From Massilia rubra (GTDB lineage: Bacteria > Pseudomonadota > Gammaproteobacteria > Burkholderiales > Burkholderiaceae_D), in contig NZ_VUYU01000001.1 of NCBI RefSeq assembly GCF_011682065.1, positions 496,001 through 560,000 on the forward strand: a stretch of 64,000 bases of DNA, read 5' to 3'. Positions 28,234 through 36,385 of the stretch are shown here, one piece after another; within the stretch, counting starts at the first letter, position 1, and the number at the start of each line of letters is the position of its first letter. The notes under the pieces were generated by a model. It was not told the origin of the DNA. It did not search any database and saw only the letters and a program-made list of their open reading frames with translations. A program made the translations under genes and the position numbers.

Positions 28234-29226
28234 TCACAGCGCTGTCTCGCGCTCGCTCAGGAAGCTCGAGAACGGGTGGGCCGGTTGCTCCAGCTCACCG
28301 GGCGCCAGCGGGAACAGCGCCCAGTAGTAGTTCTGGGCGCCGCGGCATCGCTGGGCCGGCGCGGTCCAGCGATGCCAGTTCTTGGCAAAATCGCGCGCAT
28401 ACATGCCGTCGCCCTCGCGAAAATACGGCACGATGCAGCGCTCGCGCACCGCCTGCAAAAACGACTGCGGCGCATCGTTGTCGCAGCCGACTTCATAGTG
28501 CGCATTCATCCCCGCCTCGGTCTCGACCACCATCAGCTGCGCGCGTCCGCGCGCGTCGTACAGCAAAATACCGGCCGGATTCGGATACAGGTAGTGCTCC
28601 ACGATCCCGTGCTGCTCGACCACCATGCGCACCACCGCACTGAACGCCGGGTCGCTCAAGAAACTGTGGTTGTGCAGCTTGAGCAGGTCGCGCAAGGGGT
28701 CGGAGCGGGCTGCGAAATACTCGGCCTGCAGCGCCACGATTTCGGCTTCGAGCTTGTCGAGCGCACCGTCGTCGCTCTTTTTGATGTAACGGTCGATCAG
28801 GCCGCGGTTAAAGGCGTCGACCGCCACCTTCTCGTCGGCCACGCCGGTAAACAGGATTTTCTTGCAGGGCAGGTGGCGCAGCGCCTCGCATAGTTCGAGG
28901 CCATCCATCTGCGGCATCGAGTAATCGACCACCACCACCGACGGCGTCATGAAGCGCTGCGGCTCGAAGCTGATGCGGTGGATCTGGTCGATATCGAAGG
29001 CTACGTTGCAGCGCTCTTTTGAATCGGGATAGGTGTCGTGGCTGGCCGCCAGCCGGCCCGGCTCGCGCTCGCCGTGAGCCCCGATCCAGGCCAGCGCGCT
29101 GCTGGTATCGGCAAAGCACTTGCTGGCCAGCGCGGGGTCGAGCTGGAAGGCGACGCTTTTCAGGAAGCTGTCGCTGTCGTCGATCAGGACGGTCAGGCTG
29201 GGATGGCTGTAGATCGGCAGGGGCAT
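28234..29226 (-). CDS. Response regulator of the LqsR/JqsR type
   Basis: A 330-residue two-domain protein. The receiver domain has the acidic pair (VLIDDSDSF), the phospho-acceptor Asp in VVVVDYSMPQMDG, the switch Thr in ILFTGVADE and the Lys in RYIKKSDD. About 55 residues between the first strand-helix units and the phospho-strand form an insertion (ERCNVAFDIDQIHRISFEPQR) not usual in receivers. The C-terminal part (about residues 190-330) has no DNA-binding motif and resembles the output region of LqsR-like regulators. It lies next to the CqsS-like kinase and opposite cqsA, so it should be the regulator of this quorum-sensing system. Start is the ATG at 29226, giving a 19-bp gap after the kinase gene. 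Confidence 0.82.
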   Translation of the reverse strand: MPLPIYSHPSLTVLIDDSDSFLKSVAFQLDPALASKCFADTSSALAWIGAHGEREPGRLAASHDTYPDSKERCNVAFDIDQIHRISFEPQRFMTPSVVVVDYSMPQMDGLELCEALRHLPCKKILFTGVADEKVAVDAFNRGLIDRYIKKSDDGALDKLEAEIVALQAEYFAARSDPLRDLLKLHNHSFLSDPAFSAVVRMVVEQHGIVEHYLYPNPAGILLYDARGRAQLMVVETEAGMNAHYEVGCDNDAPQSFLQAVRERCIVPYFREGDGMYARDFAKNWHRWTAPAQRCRGAQNYYWALFPLAPGELEQPAHPFSSFLSERETAL

Positions 29227-29245
29227 GCTGGGTCTTTCATAGAGG

Positions 29246-30544
29246 TCAATGCGGCTCCGGCGCCACGGCCACGCGCGGGAACTCGAGCACGAACATGGTG
29301 AAGCCAGGTTCGCGCGAGACGCAGCGGATGCTGGCCTGCCAGGCATCGATGATGTCCTTGCACAAGGCCAGGCCGATGCCGGCGCCGGAACTGGGAGGGT
29401 AGGAATAGAAGCGCTGGAAGATCATCGGCAACTGGCGCGCGGCGATGCCGCAGCCGGTGTCGATCACCAGCAGGCGCGGTTGTTCGGGACGGCCGTCGAC
29501 GACGATGCGGATGCGGCCCTTGCCGGCCCGGTGCAGCGCCTTGAGCGCGTTGCGCAGCAGGTTGAGCAAAATGACCACCGACAGCTCGTACTTGCCGGCG
29601 AAGCGGAAGTCGGTGCGGATATCGACGCTGACCGCGTCGCGCTGCGACTGCGCCGCGAACGGATAGCGCCGGATCACCGAGTCGACCACCTCGCGCATCG
29701 ACACCACCTCGGTCGCTTCGAGGCGCTGCTCGACCGCGCTGGCCGAGAGCAGGAACAGGTCGATCATGTGGTTCATGTGGCGCACCTCGTACTGGATGCG
29801 CGTCATCGCCTCGCTCATCGCCTGCCAGTCGGCCTCGCTGGCCCTGGCCGGCGGCGTGATGCGGCGGCAGATGCCGCGCACATTGGCCTCCACGCTGACC
29901 AGCGGCGTGCGCAGTTCGTGCGACACGCTGGCCAGGGCGTGCGCCATGCCGGCCAGCTTTTCGCCCGCCAGCGCCCCGCGCCCGGCCTTGGCCACCGACA
30001 CGGCGATCATCGTAAACGCATAGATCGGCAGCTGTTCCAGCACCGTGGGACTGAGCATGAAGGCGGCCTCGCCGACCAGCGCGAACAGGGCGCAGGCCAG
30101 GACGCTGCCGATGGCGCAGGCGGCCACCGCCCAGCGCGTGCGAAAGTGGAACAGCACCGTCAGCGCAATGAGCATCGACTGGCTCCACACGGCCGAGCCG
30201 TGGTTCATCAGGTACATGAAGGTGAACTGGAACGGCAGCACGTAGGTGAGCGCGACGAACAGATAGGCGTTGACGAAGCGCCCGCACAGCAGGCGGCCGG
30301 GCGCCAGCGCGGGCAGGCACAGGGCGGCGCCGACCAGGCGCAAGGCGAGGCTTTCGAACTCCTGCGGGAACCAGTAGGTCCAGATCGTATAGTAGGCCGG
30401 CATGCCCAGGAAACCGATCCAGGCCAGCAGGATGAAGCGGCTGGTCGCATGCGCGTGGTGGCGCTCGTGCCTGACGAACCACTGCAGCAGGGAGCGGCGC
30501 AGGCGGTCGGCGGAAAACGGAGCGGTGGCGCTGGCAAAGGTCAT
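29246..30544 (-). CDS. cqsS: CqsS/LqsS-like membrane histidine kinase (autoinducer sensor)
   Basis: A 432-residue sensor kinase. The N-terminal half has about six hydrophobic helices (FILLAWIGFLGMPAYYTIW, LVGAALCLPALAPGRL, AYLFVALTYVLPFQFTFMYL, MLIALTVLFHF, AACAIGSVLACALFALVG, IYAFTMIAVSVAKA), like the alpha-hydroxyketone sensors CqsS and LqsS. The catalytic part has the H-box (ASVSHELRTPLVSVEANV), N-box (LLNLLRNALKAL), G1 (VIDTGCGIA) and G2 (GAGIGLALCKDII). Unlike Vibrio CqsS it has no fused receiver; the separate regulator gene follows after 19 bp. It is divergent from cqsA with a shared 152-bp promoter region. Start is the ATG at 30544. Confidence 0.88.
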   Translation of the reverse strand: MTFASATAPFSADRLRRSLLQWFVRHERHHAHATSRFILLAWIGFLGMPAYYTIWTYWFPQEFESLALRLVGAALCLPALAPGRLLCGRFVNAYLFVALTYVLPFQFTFMYLMNHGSAVWSQSMLIALTVLFHFRTRWAVAACAIGSVLACALFALVGEAAFMLSPTVLEQLPIYAFTMIAVSVAKAGRGALAGEKLAGMAHALASVSHELRTPLVSVEANVRGICRRITPPARASEADWQAMSEAMTRIQYEVRHMNHMIDLFLLSASAVEQRLEATEVVSMREVVDSVIRRYPFAAQSQRDAVSVDIRTDFRFAGKYELSVVILLNLLRNALKALHRAGKGRIRIVVDGRPEQPRLLVIDTGCGIAARQLPMIFQRFYSYPPSSGAGIGLALCKDIIDAWQASIRCVSREPGFTMFVLEFPRVAVAPEPH

Positions 30545-30588
30545 GGAAAGGTTTCCTGGCTCGCAAGGGTAGGCGGGAAAGGACAATC

Positions 30589-30627
30589 TTGACCTATGTT
30601 GATATTTTGCAATTTGATATATGTCAA
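30589..30627. promoter_or_regulatory. Paired 14-bp palindromic motif in the cqsA/cqsS divergent promoter region
   Basis: TTGACCTATGTTGA (30589-30602) and TTGATATATGTCAA (30614-30627) match at 10 of 14 positions and start 25 bases apart, so they are near the same face of the helix after about 2.4 turns. The second is close to a full palindrome (TTGAyATrTCAA). Further half-sites (GACAATCTTGAC, ATTGTCAAGG) flank them. The location between the synthase and sensor genes suggests an operator, but the binder is unknown. Confidence 0.45.
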
Positions 30628-30696
30628 GGTCCATCGATGTTGCAGGATTGTCAAGGAAGGGCGGCACAGAATAGATGCTTTTTCCAAGGAGAATTC

Positions 30697-31941
30697 ATGT
30701 CTTTTGCTGTCGATCAAGTTTCGCCTGCCTTGCGCGCGCACCCGGACATGCCAGCGTTTGTTACCGGCCGCATGGACGAGCACTACGTCACGCGGGTGGC
30801 GCAGTTGCTGGGCGGCGAACACCTGCATGTGTGGACAGCACCCCAGCCCGGCGCGATCATGTTGGCCAGCAACGATTACCTGTGCATTTCCGGCGAAGCG
30901 GCCTTGCTCGAGGCGCAGGCGCGCTGCCTGGTGCGCAACCAGGGCGGCATGCTGATGTCGTCGGTGTTCCTGCAGCAGGGCAGCGCCCAGCACCGGCTGG
31001 AAACGAAGCTGGCCGCCTTCATGGGGGCGCCGGACGGGGTGCTGACCCAGTCCGGCTGGGCCGCCAACGTCGGCCTGCTGCAAACCATCGCCGGGCCTGG
31101 TGTGCCGGTCTATCTCGACATGATGGCGCACGCCTCGCTGTGGGAAGGGGTGCAGTCGGCGCAGGCCACGGCGCTGCCGTTCCTGCACAACGATGCGGCG
31201 CACCTGGAGCGCCAGGTGCGCAAGCACGGTCCCGGCGTGATCGTGGTCGATGCGCTGTACAGCACCAACGGCAGCGTCGCGCCCTTGCTCGACATTGCGC
31301 GCATCGCCACCGACAGCGGCAGCATTTTGGTGGTCGACGAGTCGCATTCGCTCGGCACGCACGGCCCGCGCGGGGCCGGGCTGGTGGCGCAACTGGGCCT
31401 GGCCGGCCAGGTGCATTTTCGCACCGCTTCGCTGGCCAAGAGCTTTGCCGGGCGCGCCGGCTTCATTACCTGTTCCAGCCACTTCAAGGGCTACTTCCTG
31501 TCGGCCTCGCGCCCGGCGATTTTCAGCTCCTGCCTGCTCGAACACGAGCTGGCGTGGTTCGACGCCGCGCTCGACTTCATCGCCGGGGCCGACGGGCGGC
31601 GCGCCGCGCTGGCGCGCGTCACGCGCACGGTACGCGACGGCCTGCGCGCCCTGGGCTACAACGTCGACGACGGCAGCGAACAAATCATCGCGCTCGAAGC
31701 CGGGCCGGAACCGCGCACGCTGGCGCTGCGCAAGGCGTTGGAAAAGCGCGGGATTTACGGCGCCGTGTTCTGCGCCCCGGCCACCGCCAAGAACCGCTCG
31801 CTGGTGCGCCTCACGCTCAATAGCGCTTTGACCGATGCGCAGTGCGCGCGCCTGCTCGCGGCCTGCGCCGACATGCGCCTGGAGGTCGGGATGGACAGCT
31901 GGCCGTCGACACGGCGCCCGCGCCGCCTCACACTGGTCTGA
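30697..31941 (+). CDS. cqsA: Alpha-hydroxyketone autoinducer synthase (CqsA/LqsA/JqsA type)
   Basis: PLP-dependent alpha-oxoamine synthase-family enzyme that condenses an acyl-CoA with an amino-acid-derived donor to give a CAI-1/LAI-1-like signal. The 414 residues include IMLASNDYLCISGE near the N-terminus, DVLTQSGWAANVGLLQ-like VLTQSGWAANVGLLQT, VVDALYSTNGSVAPL, VVDESHSLGTHGPRGAG (PLP-binding Asp) and the Schiff-base lysine in TASLAKSFAGRAGF. The wording is CqsA-like rather than BioF/KBL-like (those have different C-termini and operons). Start is the ATG at 30697 behind a strong AAGGAG. It is divergent from the sensor kinase. In Janthinobacterium the homologous Jqs system is known to control violacein. 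Confidence 0.92.
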   Translation: MSFAVDQVSPALRAHPDMPAFVTGRMDEHYVTRVAQLLGGEHLHVWTAPQPGAIMLASNDYLCISGEAALLEAQARCLVRNQGGMLMSSVFLQQGSAQHRLETKLAAFMGAPDGVLTQSGWAANVGLLQTIAGPGVPVYLDMMAHASLWEGVQSAQATALPFLHNDAAHLERQVRKHGPGVIVVDALYSTNGSVAPLLDIARIATDSGSILVVDESHSLGTHGPRGAGLVAQLGLAGQVHFRTASLAKSFAGRAGFITCSSHFKGYFLSASRPAIFSSCLLEHELAWFDAALDFIAGADGRRAALARVTRTVRDGLRALGYNVDDGSEQIIALEAGPEPRTLALRKALEKRGIYGAVFCAPATAKNRSLVRLTLNSALTDAQCARLLAACADMRLEVGMDSWPSTRRPRRLTLV

Positions 31942-31973
31942 CAGCGGCGCGCATGCTGCGCTATCATGGCGGC

Positions 31974-32363
31974 ATGAGTGAACCACAAACCCTGTATGAC
32001 GTCATCGGTGGCGAAGCGCGCGTGCGCGAGATGGTCGACCGCTTCTACGACCTGATGGAACTCGAACCCGAGTTTGCCGGCATCCGCGCGCTGCATCCGC
32101 CGTCCATGGAAGGCTCGCGCGACAAGCTGTTCATGTTCCTGAGCGGCTGGATGGGCGGGCCCGACCTGTTTGTCGAACAGTACGGCCACCCGCGCCTGCG
32201 TGCACGCCACCTGCCGTTTGCCATCGGCAGCAGCGAACGCGATCAATGGCTGCGCGCGATGGCGTGGGCGATGGAAGATATCGGCATCGACGAAGCATTG
32301 CGCCTGCGCCTGATGGAGTCGTTCTACCAGACCGCCGACTGGATGCGCAACCAGCCCGGTTGA
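31974..32363 (+). CDS. Group II truncated haemoglobin
   Basis: A 129-residue haem protein of the TrHb2 type, likely for oxygen or NO chemistry in the cytoplasm. It shows the short globin pattern TLYDVIGGEARVREMVDRFYDLM, the group II segments LFMFLSGWMGGPDLFVEQYGHPRLRARHLPFAIG (shown in two parts in the protein: FLSGWMGGP and GHPRLRARHLPF with the proximal His) and DQWLRAMAWAME, including the Trp of group II. It starts 32 bp after cqsA and ends 15 bp before rmuC. An ATG seven codons upstream is possible. A link to quorum sensing is only positional. Confidence 0.92.
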   Translation: MSEPQTLYDVIGGEARVREMVDRFYDLMELEPEFAGIRALHPPSMEGSRDKLFMFLSGWMGGPDLFVEQYGHPRLRARHLPFAIGSSERDQWLRAMAWAMEDIGIDEALRLRLMESFYQTADWMRNQPG

Positions 32364-32378
32364 TGTCCGATTGATCCC

Positions 32379-33716
32379 ATGAACCAGACCGAATTCCTGA
32401 TCCTGGCCGCGCTGGCGGTCGTCATCATCATTTTGCAGGCGCTCATGCTGCTGCGCGCGCGCGGCAATGGCGACGCCGGCGCGCAATCGGACAAGCTGCA
32501 GTTAGAGCGGCTGGAACGCGAGCTGCGCCTGGAACTGCAGGCCGGGGCGCAAGGCACGCGCCAGGACATCGGCGCCAGCCTCGCGCAATATCACGGCGCC
32601 ACCGTGCAGCAGCTCGACAGCATGCGCCAGCAGATTCACCTGGCCAGCGTCAGCGGGCGCGAAGAGCAGTCGGCCACGCTCAAGCGCTTTGCCGACACCA
32701 TGCACCAGACCTTGTCGGCGCTGACCGAGTCGAACGCGCAGCGCATGCTGGAAGTGCGCTCGACCCTGGAAGCGAAGATCCGCGACCTGCAGAACGATAA
32801 CGGCGCGCGCCTGGAAGAAATGCGCAAGACGGTCGACGAGAAGCTGCATGCGACGCTCGAGACACGCCTGTCCGAATCGTTCCGCCAGGTCTCCGAGCGC
32901 CTGGAGCGGGTGCACCAGGGACTGGGCGAGATGCAGCAGCTGGCCATCGGCGTGGGCGACCTGAAACGCGTGCTCACCAACGTCAAGACGCGCGGCACCT
33001 GGGGCGAAGTGCAGCTTGAAATGCTGCTCGAACAGGTGCTGACGGTGGACCAGTATGCGAAGAACGTCGAGACCATTCCCGGCACCGGCGCGCGGGTCGA
33101 ATTTGCGATCAAGCTGCCCGGTCATGTCGATGGCGGCGTGCCGGTGTGGATGCCGATCGACGCCAAGTTCCCCAAGGAGCAGTACGAACGGCTGCTCGAC
33201 GCGGCCGACCGGGCCGACGCCGATGGCGTGGCGCTGGCCGGGCGCGAGCTCGAACGGGCGGTGCGGCTGGAAGCGAAGACCATCTGCGACAAATACGTGT
33301 CGCCGCCGTTGACGACCGATTTTGCGATTTTGTTCCTGCCGACCGAGGGGCTGTATGCGGAGGTGATGCGCAGGCCGGGCTTGGCCGACGATTTGCAGCG
33401 CACCTTGCGCGTGTCGATCGCGGGGCCGTCGACCTTGTCGGCGATCCTGAACAGTTTGCAGATGGGATTCCGTACGCTGGCGCTGGAAAAGCGCTCGTCG
33501 GAAGTGTGGCAGGTGCTGGGGGCGGTGAAGACAGAATTCACCAAGTTCGGCGATGTGCTCACGCAGACCAGGCTGACGCTGGAAAAGGCGGCCAAGAATA
33601 TCGAGAGCGCCGAAGTGCGCAGTCGCCAGATGTCGCGCAAGCTGAAATCGGTGGAGGCGCTGCCGAGCGAGGCGGCGCAGTTGATGCTGGGGCCGGATCT
33701 GGATAGCGAGGCATAG
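32379..33716 (+). CDS. rmuC: DNA recombination protein RmuC
   Basis: A 445-residue protein of the RmuC family, a predicted membrane-anchored nuclease-fold protein that limits inversions at inverted repeats. It has an N-terminal helix (EFLILAALAVVIIILQALMLL), a long coiled coil (about residues 40-190: RLERELRLELQAG, ATLKRFADTMHQTLSAL, LEAKIRDLQNDNGARLEEM) and the conserved core (TRGTWGEVQLEMLLEQVL, VPVWMPIDAKFPKEQYERL, FAILFLPTEGLYAEV, GPSTLSAILNSLQMGFRTLALEKRS given here in short: PSTLSAILNSLQMGFR). Length is normal. Palindromic repeats of the kind RmuC acts on lie just downstream. Confidence 0.93.
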   Translation: MNQTEFLILAALAVVIIILQALMLLRARGNGDAGAQSDKLQLERLERELRLELQAGAQGTRQDIGASLAQYHGATVQQLDSMRQQIHLASVSGREEQSATLKRFADTMHQTLSALTESNAQRMLEVRSTLEAKIRDLQNDNGARLEEMRKTVDEKLHATLETRLSESFRQVSERLERVHQGLGEMQQLAIGVGDLKRVLTNVKTRGTWGEVQLEMLLEQVLTVDQYAKNVETIPGTGARVEFAIKLPGHVDGGVPVWMPIDAKFPKEQYERLLDAADRADADGVALAGRELERAVRLEAKTICDKYVSPPLTTDFAILFLPTEGLYAEVMRRPGLADDLQRTLRVSIAGPSTLSAILNSLQMGFRTLALEKRSSEVWQVLGAVKTEFTKFGDVLTQTRLTLEKAAKNIESAEVRSRQMSRKLKSVEALPSEAAQLMLGPDLDSEA

Positions 33717-33751
33717 AACGTAGCGCGTAAGCCGTAAGCGCCAAACAAGAA

Positions 33752-33865
33752 CCGTCTTTCCTGCCACTGGCAGAAAAGACTTCCCGCGCAGGCGGGAAGC
33801 CAAGTTTGGCGAGCCGCCGGTAGCTGCGGTAAGAAATTGGATTCCCGCCTTCGCGGGAAAGACGG
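33752..33865. repeat. Dispersed palindromic repeat, GTTCCCGC family, diverged copy
   Basis: Arms CCGTCTTTCCTGCC... and ...TTCGCGGGAAAGACGG end the element, with inner CTTCCCGCGCAGGCGGGAAG and ATTCCCGCCTTCGCGGGAA hairpins and a CAAGTTT/AAATTGG pair. It is the same family as 53307-53395, with a similar central GCCGCCGGTAGCTGCGG. It fills the gap between rmuC and the convergent PEP-CTERM gene. Confidence 0.7.
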
Positions 33866-33903
33866 TTTTGAAGGCAGCGGTAAAAACAGCGTACGCAGAC
33901 GGA

Positions 33904-34773
33904 TTACACCCGGACGCGCCGCCGCGCCGCACCGAACACCGCCACCAGCCCCAGTCCCATCATCATCGACTGTCCCGGTTCGGGCACCGGCACCGCCGGT
34001 ACGTTGGTCTCGGGAACCGGCGTGAGGTCGATGCCCGTCGTCGGCCCGTCCCTGAACGGCGGCCCGAACCCACCGGTGCCGATTGGCGTCACGGGAATCG
34101 AGCCCTGATAGGCGATCGCGCCCGGCGGCGTGGCTGGCGCCCGCTCCGGCAGCACCGGCTTGGTCGTGGCGCTGCCGCCGCGCAGCGCGATGTCCAGTTC
34201 GCTTTCGGGCGGCGCCGGCTCGTCGGCCAGCGAGGTCGACGAGCCCGGCCCACCGGTTCCAGGGCGGCCCCGCGACGGCCCGCTGGTGCCCAGGCGGTGG
34301 ATGCGGCTCACGTTGCGGCACACGGTCGGCACCAGGATGCAGTGATCGCCTTCGCAGTACACCAATCCGGCTTGCCTGGTGCGCGCGCTCCAGCCGGCGC
34401 GCGAGACGTTGCCGCACACCGTGCCGGCGCCGAAATGCATGTCGCGGATCTTGGGGGCGTAGTAGTTCTGGCCCTTGATCGAATCGCGTCCGATGGTGAC
34501 GAATTCGTCGAAATTACGGTCGGCCATGCGCTCCTTGAGGCGCGCGCGCACCAGCGGCGGAATGTCGCGGTAACGGTCCACCGCCGCTACCACGTCGCCC
34601 ATGAACGGGTTCACGCCGGGACGGTCCCAGTCGCACTTGGCGACGCGGCTCGCGGCGGCCGCCTGGGATGGCGTGGCCGCCAGCATCAGCGCCGCTCCCA
34701 GCATCAACACGCAGGCCGACATAGGCCCCGCGACCTTGTAACTTGCGACGGTAATGCTGCTTGCGCGCTTCAT
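33904..34773 (-). CDS. MHFG-type PEP-CTERM exported protein
   Basis: A 289-residue surface protein. It has a signal peptide (VLMLGAALMLAATPSQAAAA), a cysteine-containing domain with the name-giving motif (KIRDMHFGAGTVCGNVSRAG, YCEGDHCILVPTVCRNVSRIH), a long Pro/Gly/Thr-rich low-complexity stretch and a C-terminal sorting signal: VPEP motif, hydrophobic helix (SMMMGLGLVAVFGAA) and RRR cluster. PEP-CTERM proteins are cut by exosortase (EpsH/XrtA) and act with exopolysaccharide in biofilms. No exosortase gene is in the window. Codon 1 is the ATG at 34773. It is isolated, facing rmuC. Confidence 0.88.
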   Translation of the reverse strand: MKRASSITVASYKVAGPMSACVLMLGAALMLAATPSQAAAASRVAKCDWDRPGVNPFMGDVVAAVDRYRDIPPLVRARLKERMADRNFDEFVTIGRDSIKGQNYYAPKIRDMHFGAGTVCGNVSRAGWSARTRQAGLVYCEGDHCILVPTVCRNVSRIHRLGTSGPSRGRPGTGGPGSSTSLADEPAPPESELDIALRGGSATTKPVLPERAPATPPGAIAYQGSIPVTPIGTGGFGPPFRDGPTTGIDLTPVPETNVPAVPVPEPGQSMMMGLGLVAVFGAARRRVRV

Positions 34774-35081
34774 GATCTCTGACCCGATGGGTTTGCCTGA
34801 AGATCAATACTAACAAGCGTTTTTCAAAAAAACGGTGCAATTTCAATAACAATAAAATGCTATTAATGATGCTGGTAAGTCATTTCCCTATGAAAACGCC
34901 CCCGATGACACGGCAATATAAATACAAGCTATGACAAAATAGGGTGACTTGAAAACAACATAATTATCAAAAATGCCACTAAATTACGCGTAAAATAATG
35001 CCATTATCCAATAAATTTCCGCTAGGATAAATTTAAGTTGCAAATACTGCATCGATATAATCATCGACTATGTGGCATTCC
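34774..35081. other. AT-rich intergenic region upstream of the PEP-CTERM gene
   Basis: About 308 bases of clearly lower GC than the surroundings, between moeA (3' end) and the PEP-CTERM gene (5' end). It must hold the PEP-CTERM promoter. PEP-CTERM genes are often sigma-54 dependent; TGGCATTATTTTACGC on the minus strand near 35000 resembles a -24/-12 site but the GG-GC spacing is one base too long, so no promoter is called. Confidence 0.5.
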
Positions 35082-36365
35082 TTAAATCAAACCCTCGAAC
35101 AGCATGACATCCACCAGATCGCCTGACTCGACGTTTCCTTGTTCATCATGCAAGATCACCATGCAGTTGGCCTCGCTCATGGAACGCAGGATGCCGGAGC
35201 CTTGCGAGCCGGTGATGCGCACCGTTTGCGCGCCATCGTCGGCGCGCGCGAGGATGCCGCGCTGGTACTCGGTACGCCCCGGTTTTTTGCGGATGGCGCA
35301 GGCCGAACGCACCTTCAACAGCGGCAGCGGCGCGTCGGCCCCCATCATGCGCAGCAGTGCGTCGCGCGCGAAAAAGTAGAACGACACCATCACCGCCACC
35401 GGATTGCCGGGCAGGCCAAACAGGAAGGCGGTATGGCCGTGCGAGGCGATGCGTCCGAACGCCAGCGGGCGGCCCGGGCGCATGCCGATCTTCCAGAAGC
35501 TCACGTCGCCCAGTTTGGCCATGATCTCGCGCGTGTAGTCGGCCGCGCCGACCGACACGCCGCCCGAGGTGACGATGGCGTCCACGTTCTCGCAGGCGTG
35601 GCGCAACGCGTCTTCCAGCGCTTGCGGATCGTCCCGCACGATGCCCATGTCGACGATCTCGCAGCCCAGGCGGGTGAGCATGCCGTGCAGCGTATAGCGG
35701 TTGCTGTCGTAGACGCAGCCGGGGTCGAGCGGCTGGCCGATCGAACGCAGTTCGTCGCCGGTGGAAAAGAATGCCACGCGCAGGCGCCGCGTCACCGGCA
35801 CCGTGGCAATGCCGAGGGAGGCCAGCAGCCCCAGGTCGGCCGGGCGGATAACTTTACCCTTGCGCAGGGCGGCGCTGCCGGCCATCAGGTCTTCGCCGGC
35901 GAAACGGCGGTTGTCGCCGCTGCGGATCACATTCGGGGCGATGGTGATGCTGTGGGCGCCGATGGCCGCCACCAGCTCCTGCGGAATGACGCTGTCGCAG
36001 CCGGCCGGCATGACCCCGCCGGTCATGATGCGCACGCATTGCCCGCTGGCCGGAAGCGCGGCCGACGGACGGCCCGCGAACACGGTGCCCACCACCGCCA
36101 GCGTGAGCGGCCCGGTCGCGCACAGGTCGGCCCCGCGCAGCGCGTAGCCGTCCATGGCCGAATTGTCGTGCGCCGGCACGCTGATCGGCGAGATGATGTC
36201 GGCCGCCAGGACCCGGTCCAGCGCCGCCAGCAGCGGCACTTGCTCGATTGCGCCTACCGGCTCAATGAAGTCGCGGATGATGCGCTGGGCGTCGCGCACG
36301 GGCAGGGCGTCCGGATCGTAGGCGGACAGGCAGCTGGTAACGTCGTTCAGGGTGGGCAGGGTCAT
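35082..36365 (-). CDS. moeA: Molybdopterin molybdenumtransferase MoeA
   Basis: Inserts molybdate into adenylated molybdopterin, the last common step of Moco synthesis. About 427 residues from the ATG at 36365. Family blocks: VPAHDNSAMDGYALRG, RIMTGGVMPAGCDSVIPQE, the central VAFFSTGDEL, NRYTLHGMLTRLGCEIVDMGIV, VDAIVTSGGVSVGAADYTREIM, GMRPGRPLAFGRI and LFGLPGNPVAVMVSF. It follows mobA by 20 bp and moaA before that, so Moco genes are in one run. No clear ribosome-binding site precedes the ATG; an in-frame GTG at 36401 overlapping mobA is an alternative. Confidence 0.96.
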   Translation of the reverse strand: MTLPTLNDVTSCLSAYDPDALPVRDAQRIIRDFIEPVGAIEQVPLLAALDRVLAADIISPISVPAHDNSAMDGYALRGADLCATGPLTLAVVGTVFAGRPSAALPASGQCVRIMTGGVMPAGCDSVIPQELVAAIGAHSITIAPNVIRSGDNRRFAGEDLMAGSAALRKGKVIRPADLGLLASLGIATVPVTRRLRVAFFSTGDELRSIGQPLDPGCVYDSNRYTLHGMLTRLGCEIVDMGIVRDDPQALEDALRHACENVDAIVTSGGVSVGAADYTREIMAKLGDVSFWKIGMRPGRPLAFGRIASHGHTAFLFGLPGNPVAVMVSFYFFARDALLRMMGADAPLPLLKVRSACAIRKKPGRTEYQRGILARADDGAQTVRITGSQGSGILRSMSEANCMVILHDEQGNVESGDLVDVMLFEGLI

Positions 36366-36385
36366 GGTGTGCGCAGGTAGGGGGA

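Noticed and set aside
30545-30696. Classical sigma-70 promoter for cqsA using TTGACC at 30589
   Set aside because: No -10-like hexamer is found at 16-18 bases; the sequence fits better as part of the paired motif.
34900-35080. Possible sigma-54 promoter for the PEP-CTERM gene
   Set aside because: TGGCATTATTTTACGC has 11 instead of 10 bases between GG and GC; no better site was seen.
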